From CAYTYZ01 sp964442385 (GTDB lineage Bacteria > Patescibacteriota > Microgenomatia > UBA12405): a DNA stretch of 49,688 nt. Below are positions 41,481 to 49,688 of the stretch, one piece after another; within the stretch, counting starts at the first letter, position 1, and each line of letters opens with the position of its first letter. Location of the stretch: the NCBI GenBank assembly GCA_964442385.1, contig CAYTYZ010000010.1, positions 1 to 49,688 of the forward strand. Reading direction: 5' to 3'. Under the pieces are notes generated by a model. The model searched no databases and was not told where the DNA came from. It saw only the letters and a program-made list of their open reading frames with translations. Made by a program: the position numbers and the translations under genes.

Positions 41481-41510
41481 TTGTCCAACAAAGACGTCTT
41501 TGAAAGACAA
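41481..41510 (-). promoter_or_regulatory. Hairpin in the 5' leader of the 41050-41436 gene
   Basis: TTGTC (41481-41485) pairs with GACAA (41506-41510), and the centre is a perfect palindrome CAAAGACGTCTTTG (41489-41502). It could be an RNA hairpin or a DNA operator. The minus-strand -10 is probably TATTAT near 41526-41531; no clear -35 is seen. Confidence 0.5.
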
Positions 41511-41566
41511 CTTTTGCACCAACCTATAATAACACATATTGCTAGAACTATATATAATAATATTAA

Positions 41567-42079
41567 ATGAAAATTTGCATTGTGGGCATCAGCGGTAGCG
41601 GCAAAACCACTTATGCAGCTTATTTAAACAAAAAGTACAAACTTACTGTATATAGTTCCGACTATATTAAATATGTTCAGAAAATTGGCCAAAGAGGTAG
41701 AAAAAAAAGGAGTGCCACTGATTTTGACAAAATCATAAATAAAATTTGTCAGTCTGACAATTGGGTTTACGAAGGCACCCAATTAGTTTTACCATTACTT
41801 GATTCATGCGATCAAATATTTTGGCTAAAAATCAATAGATTCACAGCACTTTACAGGCAATGGAAACGTTTTTTTACCGACAAAAAACAAAGGCAAGAGC
41901 ATGGATTTATAAATAACCTACGCTTAAGTAAGAAAATAATTTTACTTGATTTCCAAGCCACTTCTTCAGCTACTAAAATTGGGAATTATTATTCCAACCT
42001 TGACAATGTCCTTGAGAAATTTAGCTCAAAAACCAGTGTCACAGAAAATAGGAAAAACCTAATTTTGCTTAAATTTTAG
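41567..42079 (+). CDS. P-loop kinase (adenylate-kinase-like, FlaR-type)
   Basis: 170 residues. The Walker A is VGISGSGKTT (about 5-14), then YSSDYIKY, DNWVYEGTQ (about 64-72), a strand ending in IFWLKI, and a basic lid (FTALYRQWKRFFTDKKQRQ). It is typical of the DNA-topology-modulation/FlaR-like P-loop group, which probably phosphorylates a nucleotide or other small substrate. TATAAT (41553-41558) lies eight bases before the ATG. It is the intact paralogue of the frameshifted gene at 5794-6308. Confidence 0.82.
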   Translation: MKICIVGISGSGKTTYAAYLNKKYKLTVYSSDYIKYVQKIGQRGRKKRSATDFDKIINKICQSDNWVYEGTQLVLPLLDSCDQIFWLKINRFTALYRQWKRFFTDKKQRQEHGFINNLRLSKKIILLDFQATSSATKIGNYYSNLDNVLEKFSSKTSVTENRKNLILLKF

Positions 42080-42114
42080 AAGCTTCCAAGCCAAAGTGCT
42101 ATAATTGCCACAAA

Positions 42115-42669
42115 GTGCAGGAACGACACCACAAAAATATTGTCTGTTATACCGAAGATAAATCAGGTTGGCCCGATATGATTACGGGAATATTTAATGC
42201 CTATGATTTTGATGTAAACCATTTTGAAACTAATTCAGAAGCATGGGATAACCCTGACATAGGTATAGAGAATAACCCTAGTCTTTACGATGTATATGTT
42301 TTGGATCAGGATACTGAGTGTTCTCTGGATGGTTCCGAGCTTATTGAAATGATTCTAGCTCTACCATTTGACCCTAATCGTAAAATACTAATAATAATTT
42401 TATCTTCATCCAATAGAGACCTTTTTACGCGTGAGGATATTCAAGTTCTCAAACAAAAACATAATGTTCAACTATGTTGGAAATCCAATACTTATGCCTT
42501 ACAAGCTGCCTATGCCAGAGACAAGCTTGACCATTGGGACGAGGTTGGTTCATTTGACGACTGGCTTTTAAGTACCAAAGGAATAGGACTAGATGATGAT
42601 AGCCGGAATTCTAAAATTTCAAAAGCAAATGACAAAGTGCAGTCACAGGTGTGGAATCGCCCAAAATAG
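42115..42669 (+). CDS. Receiver-like (REC fold) protein
   Basis: 184 residues. Strands and key positions resemble a CheY-type receiver: VYVLDQDTE (phospho-acceptor-like Asp), IIILSSSNRD (the Ser/Thr position) and LCWKSN (the conserved Lys). A C-terminal extension of about 50 residues is polar and disordered-looking. There is no histidine kinase nearby, and the N-terminal acidic pair is not obvious, so it may be a pseudo-receiver. It starts at GTG 42115, nine bases after TATAAT. Confidence 0.65.
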   Translation: MQERHHKNIVCYTEDKSGWPDMITGIFNAYDFDVNHFETNSEAWDNPDIGIENNPSLYDVYVLDQDTECSLDGSELIEMILALPFDPNRKILIIILSSSNRDLFTREDIQVLKQKHNVQLCWKSNTYALQAAYARDKLDHWDEVGSFDDWLLSTKGIGLDDDSRNSKISKANDKVQSQVWNRPK

Positions 42670-42683
42670 TTTAGTATTATGAT

Positions 42684-43403
42684 ATGGATTCTGCCACAAT
42701 ACTGTCCCAAAACTTATCCAAAAATTTTGGACCCATCAAGGCCGTAGATAAAATTAGCCTTGGTATCAAAAAAGGAGAAATTTATGCCCTAATTGGTCCC
42801 AATGGTGCTGGCAAAACTACCCTAATCAAAATGTTAGTTGGACTTTTACCAGCATCTTCAGGCAAGGCTTGTATCGCTGGACATAATATTGCTACTAGTC
42901 CTCTAGAGGCTAAAAAAAAGTTTGGTTATCTACCAGACAATCCCTCAGTTTATGATTATTTAACAGGCTACGAGTTTTTACAGCTCACTGGATCTTTAAG
43001 CGGGTTGTCCCAAGAAGTTATTACTAAACGGACCCATGAACTTTCAAAAATTTTTCCAAACGAAAATATTTTAAATCAAAAAATGGGCAATTATTCCCGT
43101 GGAAATAGGCAAAAAGTTGGCTTTTTGGCCAGTATCATGGCACCTCACGAGGCCCTAATTATAGATGAACCCATAGTTGGTCTTGACCCACAGAGTATCA
43201 CCATCTTTGGGGCTTATTTAACCAAGTTTGCCGCCTTGGGTGGCTCTATTTTACTAGCAACCCACACCCTATCTTTTGCTCAAAAATACGCTCACAGGGT
43301 TGGCCTTATGCAAGATGGCAAACTGGTAGAGGAAAAATTTGTATCCAAAATAAATTTAGAAAAACTATATATGGGTCACCTAAGCCATGACGAGCACCTT
43401 TAA
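42684..43403 (+). CDS. ABC transporter ATP-binding protein
   Basis: 239 residues, a single ABC ATPase. Walker A is GPNGAGKTT (about 36-44), the signature is degenerate (YSRGNRQKVG in place of LSGGQ), Walker B is ALIIDEPIVGLDP (about 156-168), and the H-loop is LLATHTLS. This is the type that partners ABC-2 permeases for export of drugs, lipids or peptides. It overlaps the permease gene by 17 bases. TAGTAT six bases before the ATG marks the promoter of the pair. Confidence 0.93.
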   Translation: MDSATILSQNLSKNFGPIKAVDKISLGIKKGEIYALIGPNGAGKTTLIKMLVGLLPASSGKACIAGHNIATSPLEAKKKFGYLPDNPSVYDYLTGYEFLQLTGSLSGLSQEVITKRTHELSKIFPNENILNQKMGNYSRGNRQKVGFLASIMAPHEALIIDEPIVGLDPQSITIFGAYLTKFAALGGSILLATHTLSFAQKYAHRVGLMQDGKLVEEKFVSKINLEKLYMGHLSHDEHL

Positions 43404-45009
43404 AACTCTTTATCTTTGCGATCTAAGGGAAATAAAATCTTATTTTAGCTCGCAAACCCTAAGTAAATTAGCAATTTTCCTAGCATTTATACTTGTTTTT
43501 ACCGGTTTAGAATTCCTAACTTACCAAATAGGGCGCCAATATCTTTATATCGTCCGTTCATCTCGCGATTATGCTTTTGTAACGGCAGATTACATTCTTA
43601 GGGCTATAGTTTTGCTACTTTTCTGGCTAGGTATAGGTAGCAGTACTATTTCCACGATTAGTTTTTTGCTAAACAAAAATATTAATTTATCCTATTTAGT
43701 TTCACTGCCTCTAAACATTCTAGAATTAGTTGCTTGGAGATTGTCAAAAACCATCTTTTTAAATACAATTTTACTTTCAGTAGTTTTATTTCCGGTTTTA
43801 CTAGTCTTTGAAAGAGGTTTTTTTAGGGAGTTTGGTTTTTGGTTTTACCTAAGCACGTTTAGTTTGCTTTTCTCTCTTTCAACTCTCACCAGTGCAATTG
43901 GCGGAATACTTGGAAGTGTATTAGTCAGAATTAATAGTAAGCCAAATTTTATTATTTCGCTTTTAGGTATGGGCATTTTTATTGCCATTTTAGTTTTACT
44001 GTTTAATTTTATTTTTCCCACCTCTCTTTACCGTTTGGCTCAAGCAAGCCCAGAAGAATTTAGCAGAATTTATTCTTCATTGCCGCTTTCAAATAAATGG
44101 ATACCAACCAATTGGCTTTCTGGATTGTTTACTTTTAGAAGCCAGTTTTATTGGCTAACAAGTCAGGTACTTATTTATACTTTGCTTGTTTTCTATCTAA
44201 AATTTCAAGAAAAATACTTTTTAAACACCTACTTAAAGATTAGCTCCAAACCATTGTCTCAACCAAGCATCTATACTCATCCAATTCCCTTTAAAAAGCT
44301 ATCACCCGGCAATAGCTTGATTGTCAAAGATTTTTATCAAATCATCAGATCACCAGGAGAAGCAAGTTATGCTCTATTTATCTATTTTTTAGTAATACTA
44401 TTTTTTAGTTTATTTTCCAAAGCCAGAATAGAAACAGAAATGCCCTCAAACTGGATTAATATGTTTATAACCTTCGCCTTTGGCGGCCTTATGTTTTTTA
44501 CCAACACCTTTTTACTACGTATGGCCTTTCCTGCCATGGCCAGAGAAGGGGAGTCTCGCTGGTACCTCTTAACTTTACCACTGCCAAGGCAAATTTTTTG
44601 GTGGTCAAAGCTTATTTTTGTAGTTCTTATGGGGGTCCCATTTTTATTGATGACCCTATTTCTTTGGCCAAGTTTAGGTTTTGTAAATCATCAAGACTAT
44701 TTACCATTAACATTTTTGTCTTTTTTCTTGGTATTCATTATTTCACTTTCCCAGGGCTTTCTTGGACTTATTCGTCCCAATTTTCAAGAAAGCAATAGCG
44801 CTGAAAAAATTAGTACCAGTCTTATGGGCATAGTTACACTTATAATCACTTCCTCTTTGACCATTATCATGGCTAGCGGTGTATATTTTTATCTAGCAGG
44901 AAATATTCTGGGGAATATCTTAATATTGCTAAGTATTATATTAAGTGTTTGCATTCTATTTGTTCTGGGGGTGACCTCTCGACTAGAAATTGACAAGTAC
45001 AGGCCATGA
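43387..45009 (+). CDS. ABC transporter permease
   Basis: 540 residues with about twelve hydrophobic segments in two similar blocks (about 25-260 and 330-535), separated by a polar stretch around 270-310. Each half has the six-helix plan of ABC-2-like permeases, so this looks like a fused double permease. It forms an exporter with the ATPase encoded immediately upstream. The substrate is unknown. Confidence 0.88.
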   Translation: MTSTFKTLYLCDLREIKSYFSSQTLSKLAIFLAFILVFTGLEFLTYQIGRQYLYIVRSSRDYAFVTADYILRAIVLLLFWLGIGSSTISTISFLLNKNINLSYLVSLPLNILELVAWRLSKTIFLNTILLSVVLFPVLLVFERGFFREFGFWFYLSTFSLLFSLSTLTSAIGGILGSVLVRINSKPNFIISLLGMGIFIAILVLLFNFIFPTSLYRLAQASPEEFSRIYSSLPLSNKWIPTNWLSGLFTFRSQFYWLTSQVLIYTLLVFYLKFQEKYFLNTYLKISSKPLSQPSIYTHPIPFKKLSPGNSLIVKDFYQIIRSPGEASYALFIYFLVILFFSLFSKARIETEMPSNWINMFITFAFGGLMFFTNTFLLRMAFPAMAREGESRWYLLTLPLPRQIFWWSKLIFVVLMGVPFLLMTLFLWPSLGFVNHQDYLPLTFLSFFLVFIISLSQGFLGLIRPNFQESNSAEKISTSLMGIVTLIITSSLTIIMASGVYFYLAGNILGNILILLSIILSVCILFVLGVTSRLEIDKYRP

Positions 45010-45094
45010 TTCAAATTGTCAGGTTATGTCAGGTTGGCGACAAGCAGGCCAATTTTACAAGTATATAATTCCTAGATTAAAGGTTTAGATATAA

Positions 45095-46120
45095 ATGTCA
45101 GCAGAACACGCCCTACCAATAAATATCCAAGACCATTTACGCCAAGAACAAAGATTACACCCAGAAGCGACTGGCGCCCTAACTTCCATATTAACTGACT
45201 TTGCCAGAGTGGCCAAGTCTATATCACGCTTGGTTACCACTGCTGGAATTCAGGATGCTTATGGAAAAACTGGGACCAGAAACGCCTCCGGAGAAGAGGT
45301 TGTCAAACTAGATTTTCTAGCCAATGAACAATTTAAACAAAGACTTAGATGTAATCCTCATGTAGCTGGCTACGCCTCAGAAGAAGAAGATGATTTTGTT
45401 GCCTTTGACAATAAAAATGGGGATAGCAAATATGTAGTTTGGTTCGATCCCCTCGATGGTTCCTCCAATTTTGACACCAATATCCCCATTGGATCTATCT
45501 TTTCCATCTATAAAAGAGCATCAGATCACACTGGCCCAGTTAATAAAAATGATTTTCTTCAACCAGGTTCAAGGCAAGTTTGTTCAGGCTATTTCTTGTA
45601 TGGCTCTAGTACTATGTTTGTCTATACCACTGGGCACGGAGTCTTTGGCTTTACTCTTGACCCTGAGGGAGAATTTGTTTTACCGCAGGTGTACGATCAG
45701 ATAAAAACCCCACCCAGGGGCAGAATTTATAGCATTAACGAGGCATATAGTCCTTCCTGGCTTCCTCCTGTTCCTGAATATATTCATGAACTAAAAACTA
45801 GAAAGATTGATCAGTGTACGGGTCGATATGTTGGTTCTCTGGTTGCCGATTTCCATCGCAATATGATCAAGGGCGGGGTTTATTTATACCCTGCTGACCA
45901 CAAGAATCCAGAAGGTAAACTAAGATTAAACTGCGAACTGTTTCCTTTGGCTTTTGTAGCAGAGCAAGCTGGGGGATTGGCTACAAACGGAACAGATAGA
46001 ATTTTAGACCTGGTACCCAGGTCTCTTCACCAGCGCTCCCCATTGGTTATTGGTAGCGCCGAGGATGTCAAGCTATGTGCCAGACACATGCAAGCACTTC
46101 AGACTAGACTTAGGCCTTAG
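45095..46120 (+). CDS. fbp: Fructose-1,6-bisphosphatase, class I
   Basis: 341 residues, normal length. The metal site is FDPLDGSSNFD (117-127), with the EEED acidic cluster at about 96-99 as the preceding metal ligands. GRIYSINEAY and the substrate-loop region KGGVYLYPADHKNPEGKLRLNCELFPLAFVAEQAGG are characteristic. The reaction is fructose 1,6-bisphosphate to fructose 6-phosphate in gluconeogenesis. The start is less clear than elsewhere: TATAAT lies about 28 bases upstream and AAAGG about 11 bases before the ATG. The end overlaps the convergent SRPBCC gene by 11 bases. Confidence 0.93.
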   Translation: MSAEHALPINIQDHLRQEQRLHPEATGALTSILTDFARVAKSISRLVTTAGIQDAYGKTGTRNASGEEVVKLDFLANEQFKQRLRCNPHVAGYASEEEDDFVAFDNKNGDSKYVVWFDPLDGSSNFDTNIPIGSIFSIYKRASDHTGPVNKNDFLQPGSRQVCSGYFLYGSSTMFVYTTGHGVFGFTLDPEGEFVLPQVYDQIKTPPRGRIYSINEAYSPSWLPPVPEYIHELKTRKIDQCTGRYVGSLVADFHRNMIKGGVYLYPADHKNPEGKLRLNCELFPLAFVAEQAGGLATNGTDRILDLVPRSLHQRSPLVIGSAEDVKLCARHMQALQTRLRP

Positions 46121-46526
46121 CTTCGCAATATTTTTTAAAGCTATCCAATATAGCTTGCCAGCCACTCCTTTGTAGCTCTTCACTGTTTTCAATTTCCATT
46201 TCAAACGTCTCAACTATTTTTGTAGCTCGCTCTTCCAAGACTTCGAATTTAACAGACACTTTTCTTCCACCCTCAATTGTATATTCAATCGCTTTCATCT
46301 TTTCGACTTTGCTATACATCCCATTGAAATCAAAACTATTTTTACCATCACGTGAGGCCATGGTGTAGACAAACTTGCCTCCAACCTTCAAATCATTACT
46401 AGCCTTGGGACAATACCAGTCAGCACTGGCTTGGTTCCATTTCATTACGCTTTCAGGATCGTTCCAATATTCCCAAACATTTGCAATATTTACATTGACT
46501 ATAGTTTGTACAGTTATTTTATTCAT
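46110..46526 (-). CDS. SRPBCC/AHSA1-like ligand-binding protein
   Basis: 138 residues. NVWEYWNDPESVMKWNQASADW and DLKVGGKFVYTM at the front, then GMYSKVEKMKAIEYTIEGGRKVSVKFE and a C-terminal helix starting GWQAILDSF, are the START-like helix-grip fold of AHSA1-type proteins. They bind hydrophobic ligands or act as stress proteins. TATAAT five bases before the ATG on the minus strand. The start overlaps the end of murC by eight bases. Confidence 0.9.
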   Translation of the reverse strand: MNKITVQTIVNVNIANVWEYWNDPESVMKWNQASADWYCPKASNDLKVGGKFVYTMASRDGKNSFDFNGMYSKVEKMKAIEYTIEGGRKVSVKFEVLEERATKIVETFEMEIENSEELQRSGWQAILDSFKKYCEAKA

Positions 46527-47934
46527 TATTAATTATACTAAAAATCTCTTTTGCCATATAGAAAATTTTTCCTGCTCCAAAAACTACTATAATACTATTT
46601 GCTTCCACCTGATTCTTTAGAAAAGCTGGAATTAAATCGTATTCCATAACCCGAGCAGATTTATGACCACTTGCATCGATAATCGTCTGGGAACTTACAC
46701 CAAAATCTTCGCTGTCTCTACTTTTATAGATAGGAGTTATAACGACCTCGTCAACTTCAATCAGAGCCTCTTTGTAAAGGTGTAGTAATGCTTTAGTTCT
46801 TGAAAAAGAATGCGGTTCAATTACAGCCCAAATTTTCGCTTCAGGATGTTTTTGGCGAATTGCATGAACAGTAAGTTTAATAGCACTCGGATGATGCCCA
46901 TAATCATCATAAATAGTTATATTATTTTTAGTTTCCCCAACCAACTCCAGTCTTCGTCCAATTCCGCTATAAGTAGACAATACTTTATCGAGAACAGTAG
47001 TGGTAATTCCACTTAGGGTGCTGGCAATAACAACTCCACAAGCATTGCTCACATTATAGTCTCCTGGAAGTACGGATAAAAATTCATGATCCAAGGCCAA
47101 TCTGGGATTTTGAAGTTTAAACTTTAAGCTGTTTATTCCAGAATTTGTAATAACTGCTTTTGTTGAATTCACACAGGGAACTAGGGGAGAGTCAAACAAA
47201 GTATAACCATACAAATTTAGTTTTGCCAACTCATCTTTACTAAATCTAGTAAAAAGTTCTTTTATTCCTTCTGAGTCTTGGTTAAATATTAATATTTTTT
47301 TGCCCTTTAAATTACTAATAAATTTTTTAAAACTATCCAGGTACTGTTCCCAAGATGAAAAATAATCTGGATGGTCAAACTCAATATTATTTAAAATTAT
47401 TATTTCAGGATAATATGACAAATAATTGTCAGAAAACTCATCAGATTCGGTAATAAAATATTCTCCTTTTCCGCTGCGGTAATTTTTCCCCCAAGATCTA
47501 ATTGTGGCTCCAATCATTACGTTTGGATCAAGCCCCGCCTCTTGAAAGACCAAACTTAATAGGGCGGTAGTAGTGGACTTGCCATGGGTACCAGCAACCG
47601 AAATTACGGTTTTTTCTTTTTGTAAGTATTTGCCTAAAAATTCCTGCCATTTCATCAATATCCCTCTTTTTTTAGCTTCTTTAAACTCTTCTACCCCCTG
47701 AGCTTGAAAAAAAGTTGCCGGAGTTACGGCCAAAATGTCGACACTATCTAAATGTGCCACGTCATGACCTTTATATACCTGCAACTGATTTGGGTCTTGC
47801 TGTAAAAGATATTGATTCGTTTCTTGCAGGTCACAACCGCTTACCTTATAGCCCTCTGCTTGGGCCAACTTGGCCACAGCCGACATCCCCGATCCACCAA
47901 TACCCATAAAATGCACGTGCAAAGGTTTATTCAT
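46519..47934 (-). CDS. murC: UDP-N-acetylmuramate--L-alanine ligase
   Basis: 471 residues. The N-terminal Rossmann motif is HFMGIGGSGMSAVA (8-21), the ATP loop GTHGKSTT (115-122), then TESDEFSDNYL (the ADP-forming Mur ligase Glu), NIEFDHPDYF, and DDYGHHPSAI with EPHSFSRT in the C-terminal domain. It adds the first amino acid of the peptidoglycan stem peptide in the cytoplasm. Mpl (murein peptide ligase) is the nearest alternative; the length and ASP-rich domain ends favour MurC. TAGAAT six bases before the ATG on the minus strand. No other mur gene is in the window. Confidence 0.92.
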   Translation of the reverse strand: MNKPLHVHFMGIGGSGMSAVAKLAQAEGYKVSGCDLQETNQYLLQQDPNQLQVYKGHDVAHLDSVDILAVTPATFFQAQGVEEFKEAKKRGILMKWQEFLGKYLQKEKTVISVAGTHGKSTTTALLSLVFQEAGLDPNVMIGATIRSWGKNYRSGKGEYFITESDEFSDNYLSYYPEIIILNNIEFDHPDYFSSWEQYLDSFKKFISNLKGKKILIFNQDSEGIKELFTRFSKDELAKLNLYGYTLFDSPLVPCVNSTKAVITNSGINSLKFKLQNPRLALDHEFLSVLPGDYNVSNACGVVIASTLSGITTTVLDKVLSTYSGIGRRLELVGETKNNITIYDDYGHHPSAIKLTVHAIRQKHPEAKIWAVIEPHSFSRTKALLHLYKEALIEVDEVVITPIYKSRDSEDFGVSSQTIIDASGHKSARVMEYDLIPAFLKNQVEANSIIVVFGAGKIFYMAKEIFSIINNE

Positions 47935-47981
47935 ACCTAGATTCTATCAAATTAGACCATATCGATTATAATTCAATCACG

Positions 47982-48440
47982 ATGCAAGTACGCTTAGCCA
48001 CCAAACAAGATATCAATGCCCTTCTTCAAATTAGACCTGGAATAACTTTGGATTTACTAAACGAACGCTTACTTAAGCAAGAAAGTAACCAATTAGAATA
48101 TTTAGTTTGCGAAGTTAATGGGCAATTAGTAAGTCATGTAGTTCTTAAATGGCTAGATGGGCCTACTCAAAGAGGTTATCCGGATATAGAAGATCTGTAT
48201 ACACACTCAGATCAGCGGGGCAAAGGTTGTGGTACTGCTTTAATTGCTGAGTGCGAAATGCGAGCCAAATCAAGAGGTATTAAAAAAATTGGACTGGCAG
48301 TTAATCCGCAGTTAAATGATCCTGCTAGAAAGCTTTACGAAAAATTAGGATATAAACACACCGAAGGAGCTCCTTATATTGACGGTGTTTACGACGGGGT
48401 AGAGGATTGGTGTATCGATATGGTCAAAGATTTGATCTGA
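47982..48440 (+). CDS. GNAT-family N-acetyltransferase
   Basis: 152 residues. PDIEDLYTHSDQRGKGCGTALIAECE (about 66-91) contains the acetyl-CoA loop QRGKGCG, followed by IGLAVNPQLNDPARKLYEKLGYKH, the standard GNAT C-terminal half. The substrate is unknown. TATAAT lies nine bases before the ATG, in a 47-base divergent gap shared with murC. Confidence 0.9.
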   Translation: MQVRLATKQDINALLQIRPGITLDLLNERLLKQESNQLEYLVCEVNGQLVSHVVLKWLDGPTQRGYPDIEDLYTHSDQRGKGCGTALIAECEMRAKSRGIKKIGLAVNPQLNDPARKLYEKLGYKHTEGAPYIDGVYDGVEDWCIDMVKDLI

Positions 48441-48496
48441 TTTTGACATTTCTCAAAAAAGCATTTATAGTTATCTATTAGTAATTTGTAAGTAAT

Positions 48497-49564
48497 ATGT
48501 TAGGTATAACCCCTAAACAAAAAAACATCTTAGATTTTATCGAAAAATATCATTCTAAAAATCAATTCGCTCCTACTCTTGATGAAATAGCCAAGCATTT
48601 TAAACTGAGTGTACCTACCATTCACCAGTACATAAAAACCCTAGTGGCAAAAAAAAGGCTGCAGCAATCAGCCCTTGGTGCCAGAAATATTTCACCTCTG
48701 ATTACAGAAACTAAATCCAGAAATGTTTACCGCATCGGCATAGTCGGCTACGGCTTTGTAGGCCAGGCTGTTGAGTATGGTTTTTCAAATCATGAAATTC
48801 ATATTTACGATAAATACAAACCTTTTGAAACTCTGCCTCAGTTGGTAAATAACTCTGACTTTATTTTTGTTTGTCTACCTACACCCATAAAAGATGACGA
48901 GTCGGGGATAGACCTGTCTATCATGGATGAAAATATAAAGGCACTTGCTAAGTTCACGAGCGGTAGCGATAAAATTATTATAATAAAATCTACCGTAGTT
49001 CCGGGTACAACCCAGGCTTACGCTAAAAAATATCCCAAAAGTCTCTTTTGTTTTAATCCAGAATTTTTACGTGAAGCTTCCTTTTTACAAGATTTCGTTA
49101 ATCCAGATAGGATAATTATTGGCTCAACTAATGATCATATTTTTCGCAGAGTATCAGCTCTTTATCAGGCAGTTTTGCCTCTAGCTCCCATTTATCAAAC
49201 TGACCCATCTACGGCCGAAATGGTTAAATATATGGCCAATTGTTTTCTGGCCACCAAAGTAATTTTTGCCAATGAAATGTATGAAATTAGTCAAGCTATG
49301 GGCATTAAATACGAAGAGGTTAAAAAAATGGTTGTCGCTGACAAGCGTATAGTTGATGGACATCTGGATATCTCCACACTTCGTGGATTTGGAGGCAAAT
49401 GTTTCCCCAAAGATCTGTTAGCTCTGCGTGCCTTGGCCAAAAACCAAGGAGTCGATACCAAAATACTAGATGCGGTCTGGAGCAAAAATTTAAAAATTAG
49501 AAAAGTAAAAGATTGGGAAGAGATACCCTTTGCAGTCTCGCCCAGTTTTGGCTATAAAAATTAG
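48497..49564 (+). CDS. LexA-type DNA-binding domain fused to a UDP-glucose/NDP-sugar 6-dehydrogenase
   Basis: 355 residues. Residues about 1-68 (TPKQKNILDFIEKYH, APTLDEIAKHFKLSVPTIHQYIKTL) are a winged helix like the LexA DNA-binding domain. From about 78 a UDP-glucose dehydrogenase begins: GIVGYGFVGQAV (81-92), FVCLPTP, KSTVVPGTT (164-172), CFNPEFLREASFLQDF (185-200), AEMVKYMANCF, and GGKCFPKD with the catalytic Cys302. The usual third, UDP-binding domain of about 110 residues is missing after residue 355. It may be a sugar dehydrogenase that regulates its own pathway, or a redox-sensing repressor. There is no frameshift at the junction, so the fusion is real in this sequence. Confidence 0.88.
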   Translation: MLGITPKQKNILDFIEKYHSKNQFAPTLDEIAKHFKLSVPTIHQYIKTLVAKKRLQQSALGARNISPLITETKSRNVYRIGIVGYGFVGQAVEYGFSNHEIHIYDKYKPFETLPQLVNNSDFIFVCLPTPIKDDESGIDLSIMDENIKALAKFTSGSDKIIIIKSTVVPGTTQAYAKKYPKSLFCFNPEFLREASFLQDFVNPDRIIIGSTNDHIFRRVSALYQAVLPLAPIYQTDPSTAEMVKYMANCFLATKVIFANEMYEISQAMGIKYEEVKKMVVADKRIVDGHLDISTLRGFGGKCFPKDLLALRALAKNQGVDTKILDAVWSKNLKIRKVKDWEEIPFAVSPSFGYKN

Positions 49565-49688
49565 TCCTTGTATTGTCTAAGGCAATTTACTAAATATTCT
49601 ATTTGCTCGTTACTGTGAGCAGCACTAATTTGCACCCTTATTTCGTCTCGCCCTTTTTGCACAACCGGATAACTCAAATTAGTTACTA
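49561..49688 (-). CDS. C-terminus of a glycine C-acetyltransferase/AONS-like enzyme (partial)
   Basis: On the minus strand the frame is open from the right edge and ends at TAA (49563-49561). The visible 42 residues read TNLSYPVVQKGRDEIRVQISAAHSNEQIEYLVNCL with a short end, which matches the C-terminal strand and last helix of Kbl/BioF-type alpha-oxoamine synthases (P-V-V-x-x-G-x-x-x-IRVQISAAH). The IRVQ(I/M)SAAH form favours glycine C-acetyltransferase. Most of the gene lies outside. It would be a third family member besides the tandem pair at 13006-15538. Confidence 0.8.
   Translation of the reverse strand, partial: VTNLSYPVVQKGRDEIRVQISAAHSNEQIEYLVNCLRQYKD

Overview
This looks like a chromosomal segment of a low-GC (roughly mid-30s %) bacterium of the Patescibacteria/CPR type. 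The evidence is mixed: many short genes without recognisable function, small polytopic membrane proteins, family-level housekeeping genes (murC, fbp, Y-family polymerase, MazG-like, TrmH-like), and a very consistent signature in which a -10 box (TATAAT, TATACT, TAGAAT and variants) lies only 5-10 bases before the start codon. That signature implies mostly leaderless mRNAs. The phylum assignment is inference; no rRNA or ribosomal protein gene is present to anchor it.

Layout. The left part (1-30 kb) is accessory in character. Its genes are separated by gaps that carry a dispersed repeat of about 45 bases, always in the same orientation. It contains a YdcF-like protein, an aminoglycoside-phosphotransferase-fold kinase, a MOSC protein, a frameshifted P-loop kinase, an 850-residue protein with about sixteen 21-residue leucine-rich-like repeats, and a compact five-gene biosynthetic operon (9675-15538: Rossmann/methyltransferase-like protein, stand-alone amino-acid adenylation enzyme, formyltransferase, two tandem alpha-oxoamine synthases). 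It also has a resistance-flavoured stretch (20.4-24.7 kb) with an intact nucleotidyltransferase, an ABC-F protein behind an attenuator-like leader, and a second nucleotidyltransferase copy broken by one stop codon. Finally there is a 952-residue DHH phosphoesterase whose N- and C-terminal regions look like copies of one another.

The right part (30-49.7 kb) is more housekeeping-like: YedK/HMCES-type SRAP protein, a small protein and a Y-family polymerase; acetyltransferases; TrmH-like methylase; MazG-like pyrophosphohydrolase; NrtR-like Nudix regulator; HAD phosphatase; subtilisin-like protease; ABC exporter; fructose-1,6-bisphosphatase; MurC; and a LexA-type DNA-binding domain fused to a UDP-glucose dehydrogenase. 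The window ends in the C-terminus of a third alpha-oxoamine synthase on the minus strand.

The most unusual feature is a small class of genes that break the leaderless rule: 1354-1863 and 24881-25603 on plus, and 2306-2884, 35442-35780 and 41050-41436 on minus. They have Shine-Dalgarno sequences, and four of them have a hairpin in the 5' leader. Two of these (1354 and 24881) share an 18-base promoter sequence, and each is followed by a long hairpin and then a textbook type III hammerhead ribozyme (1941-1995 and 25659-25708). The ribozymes would cut the mRNA just after the stable hairpin, which suggests ribozyme-made 3' ends in place of an intrinsic terminator.
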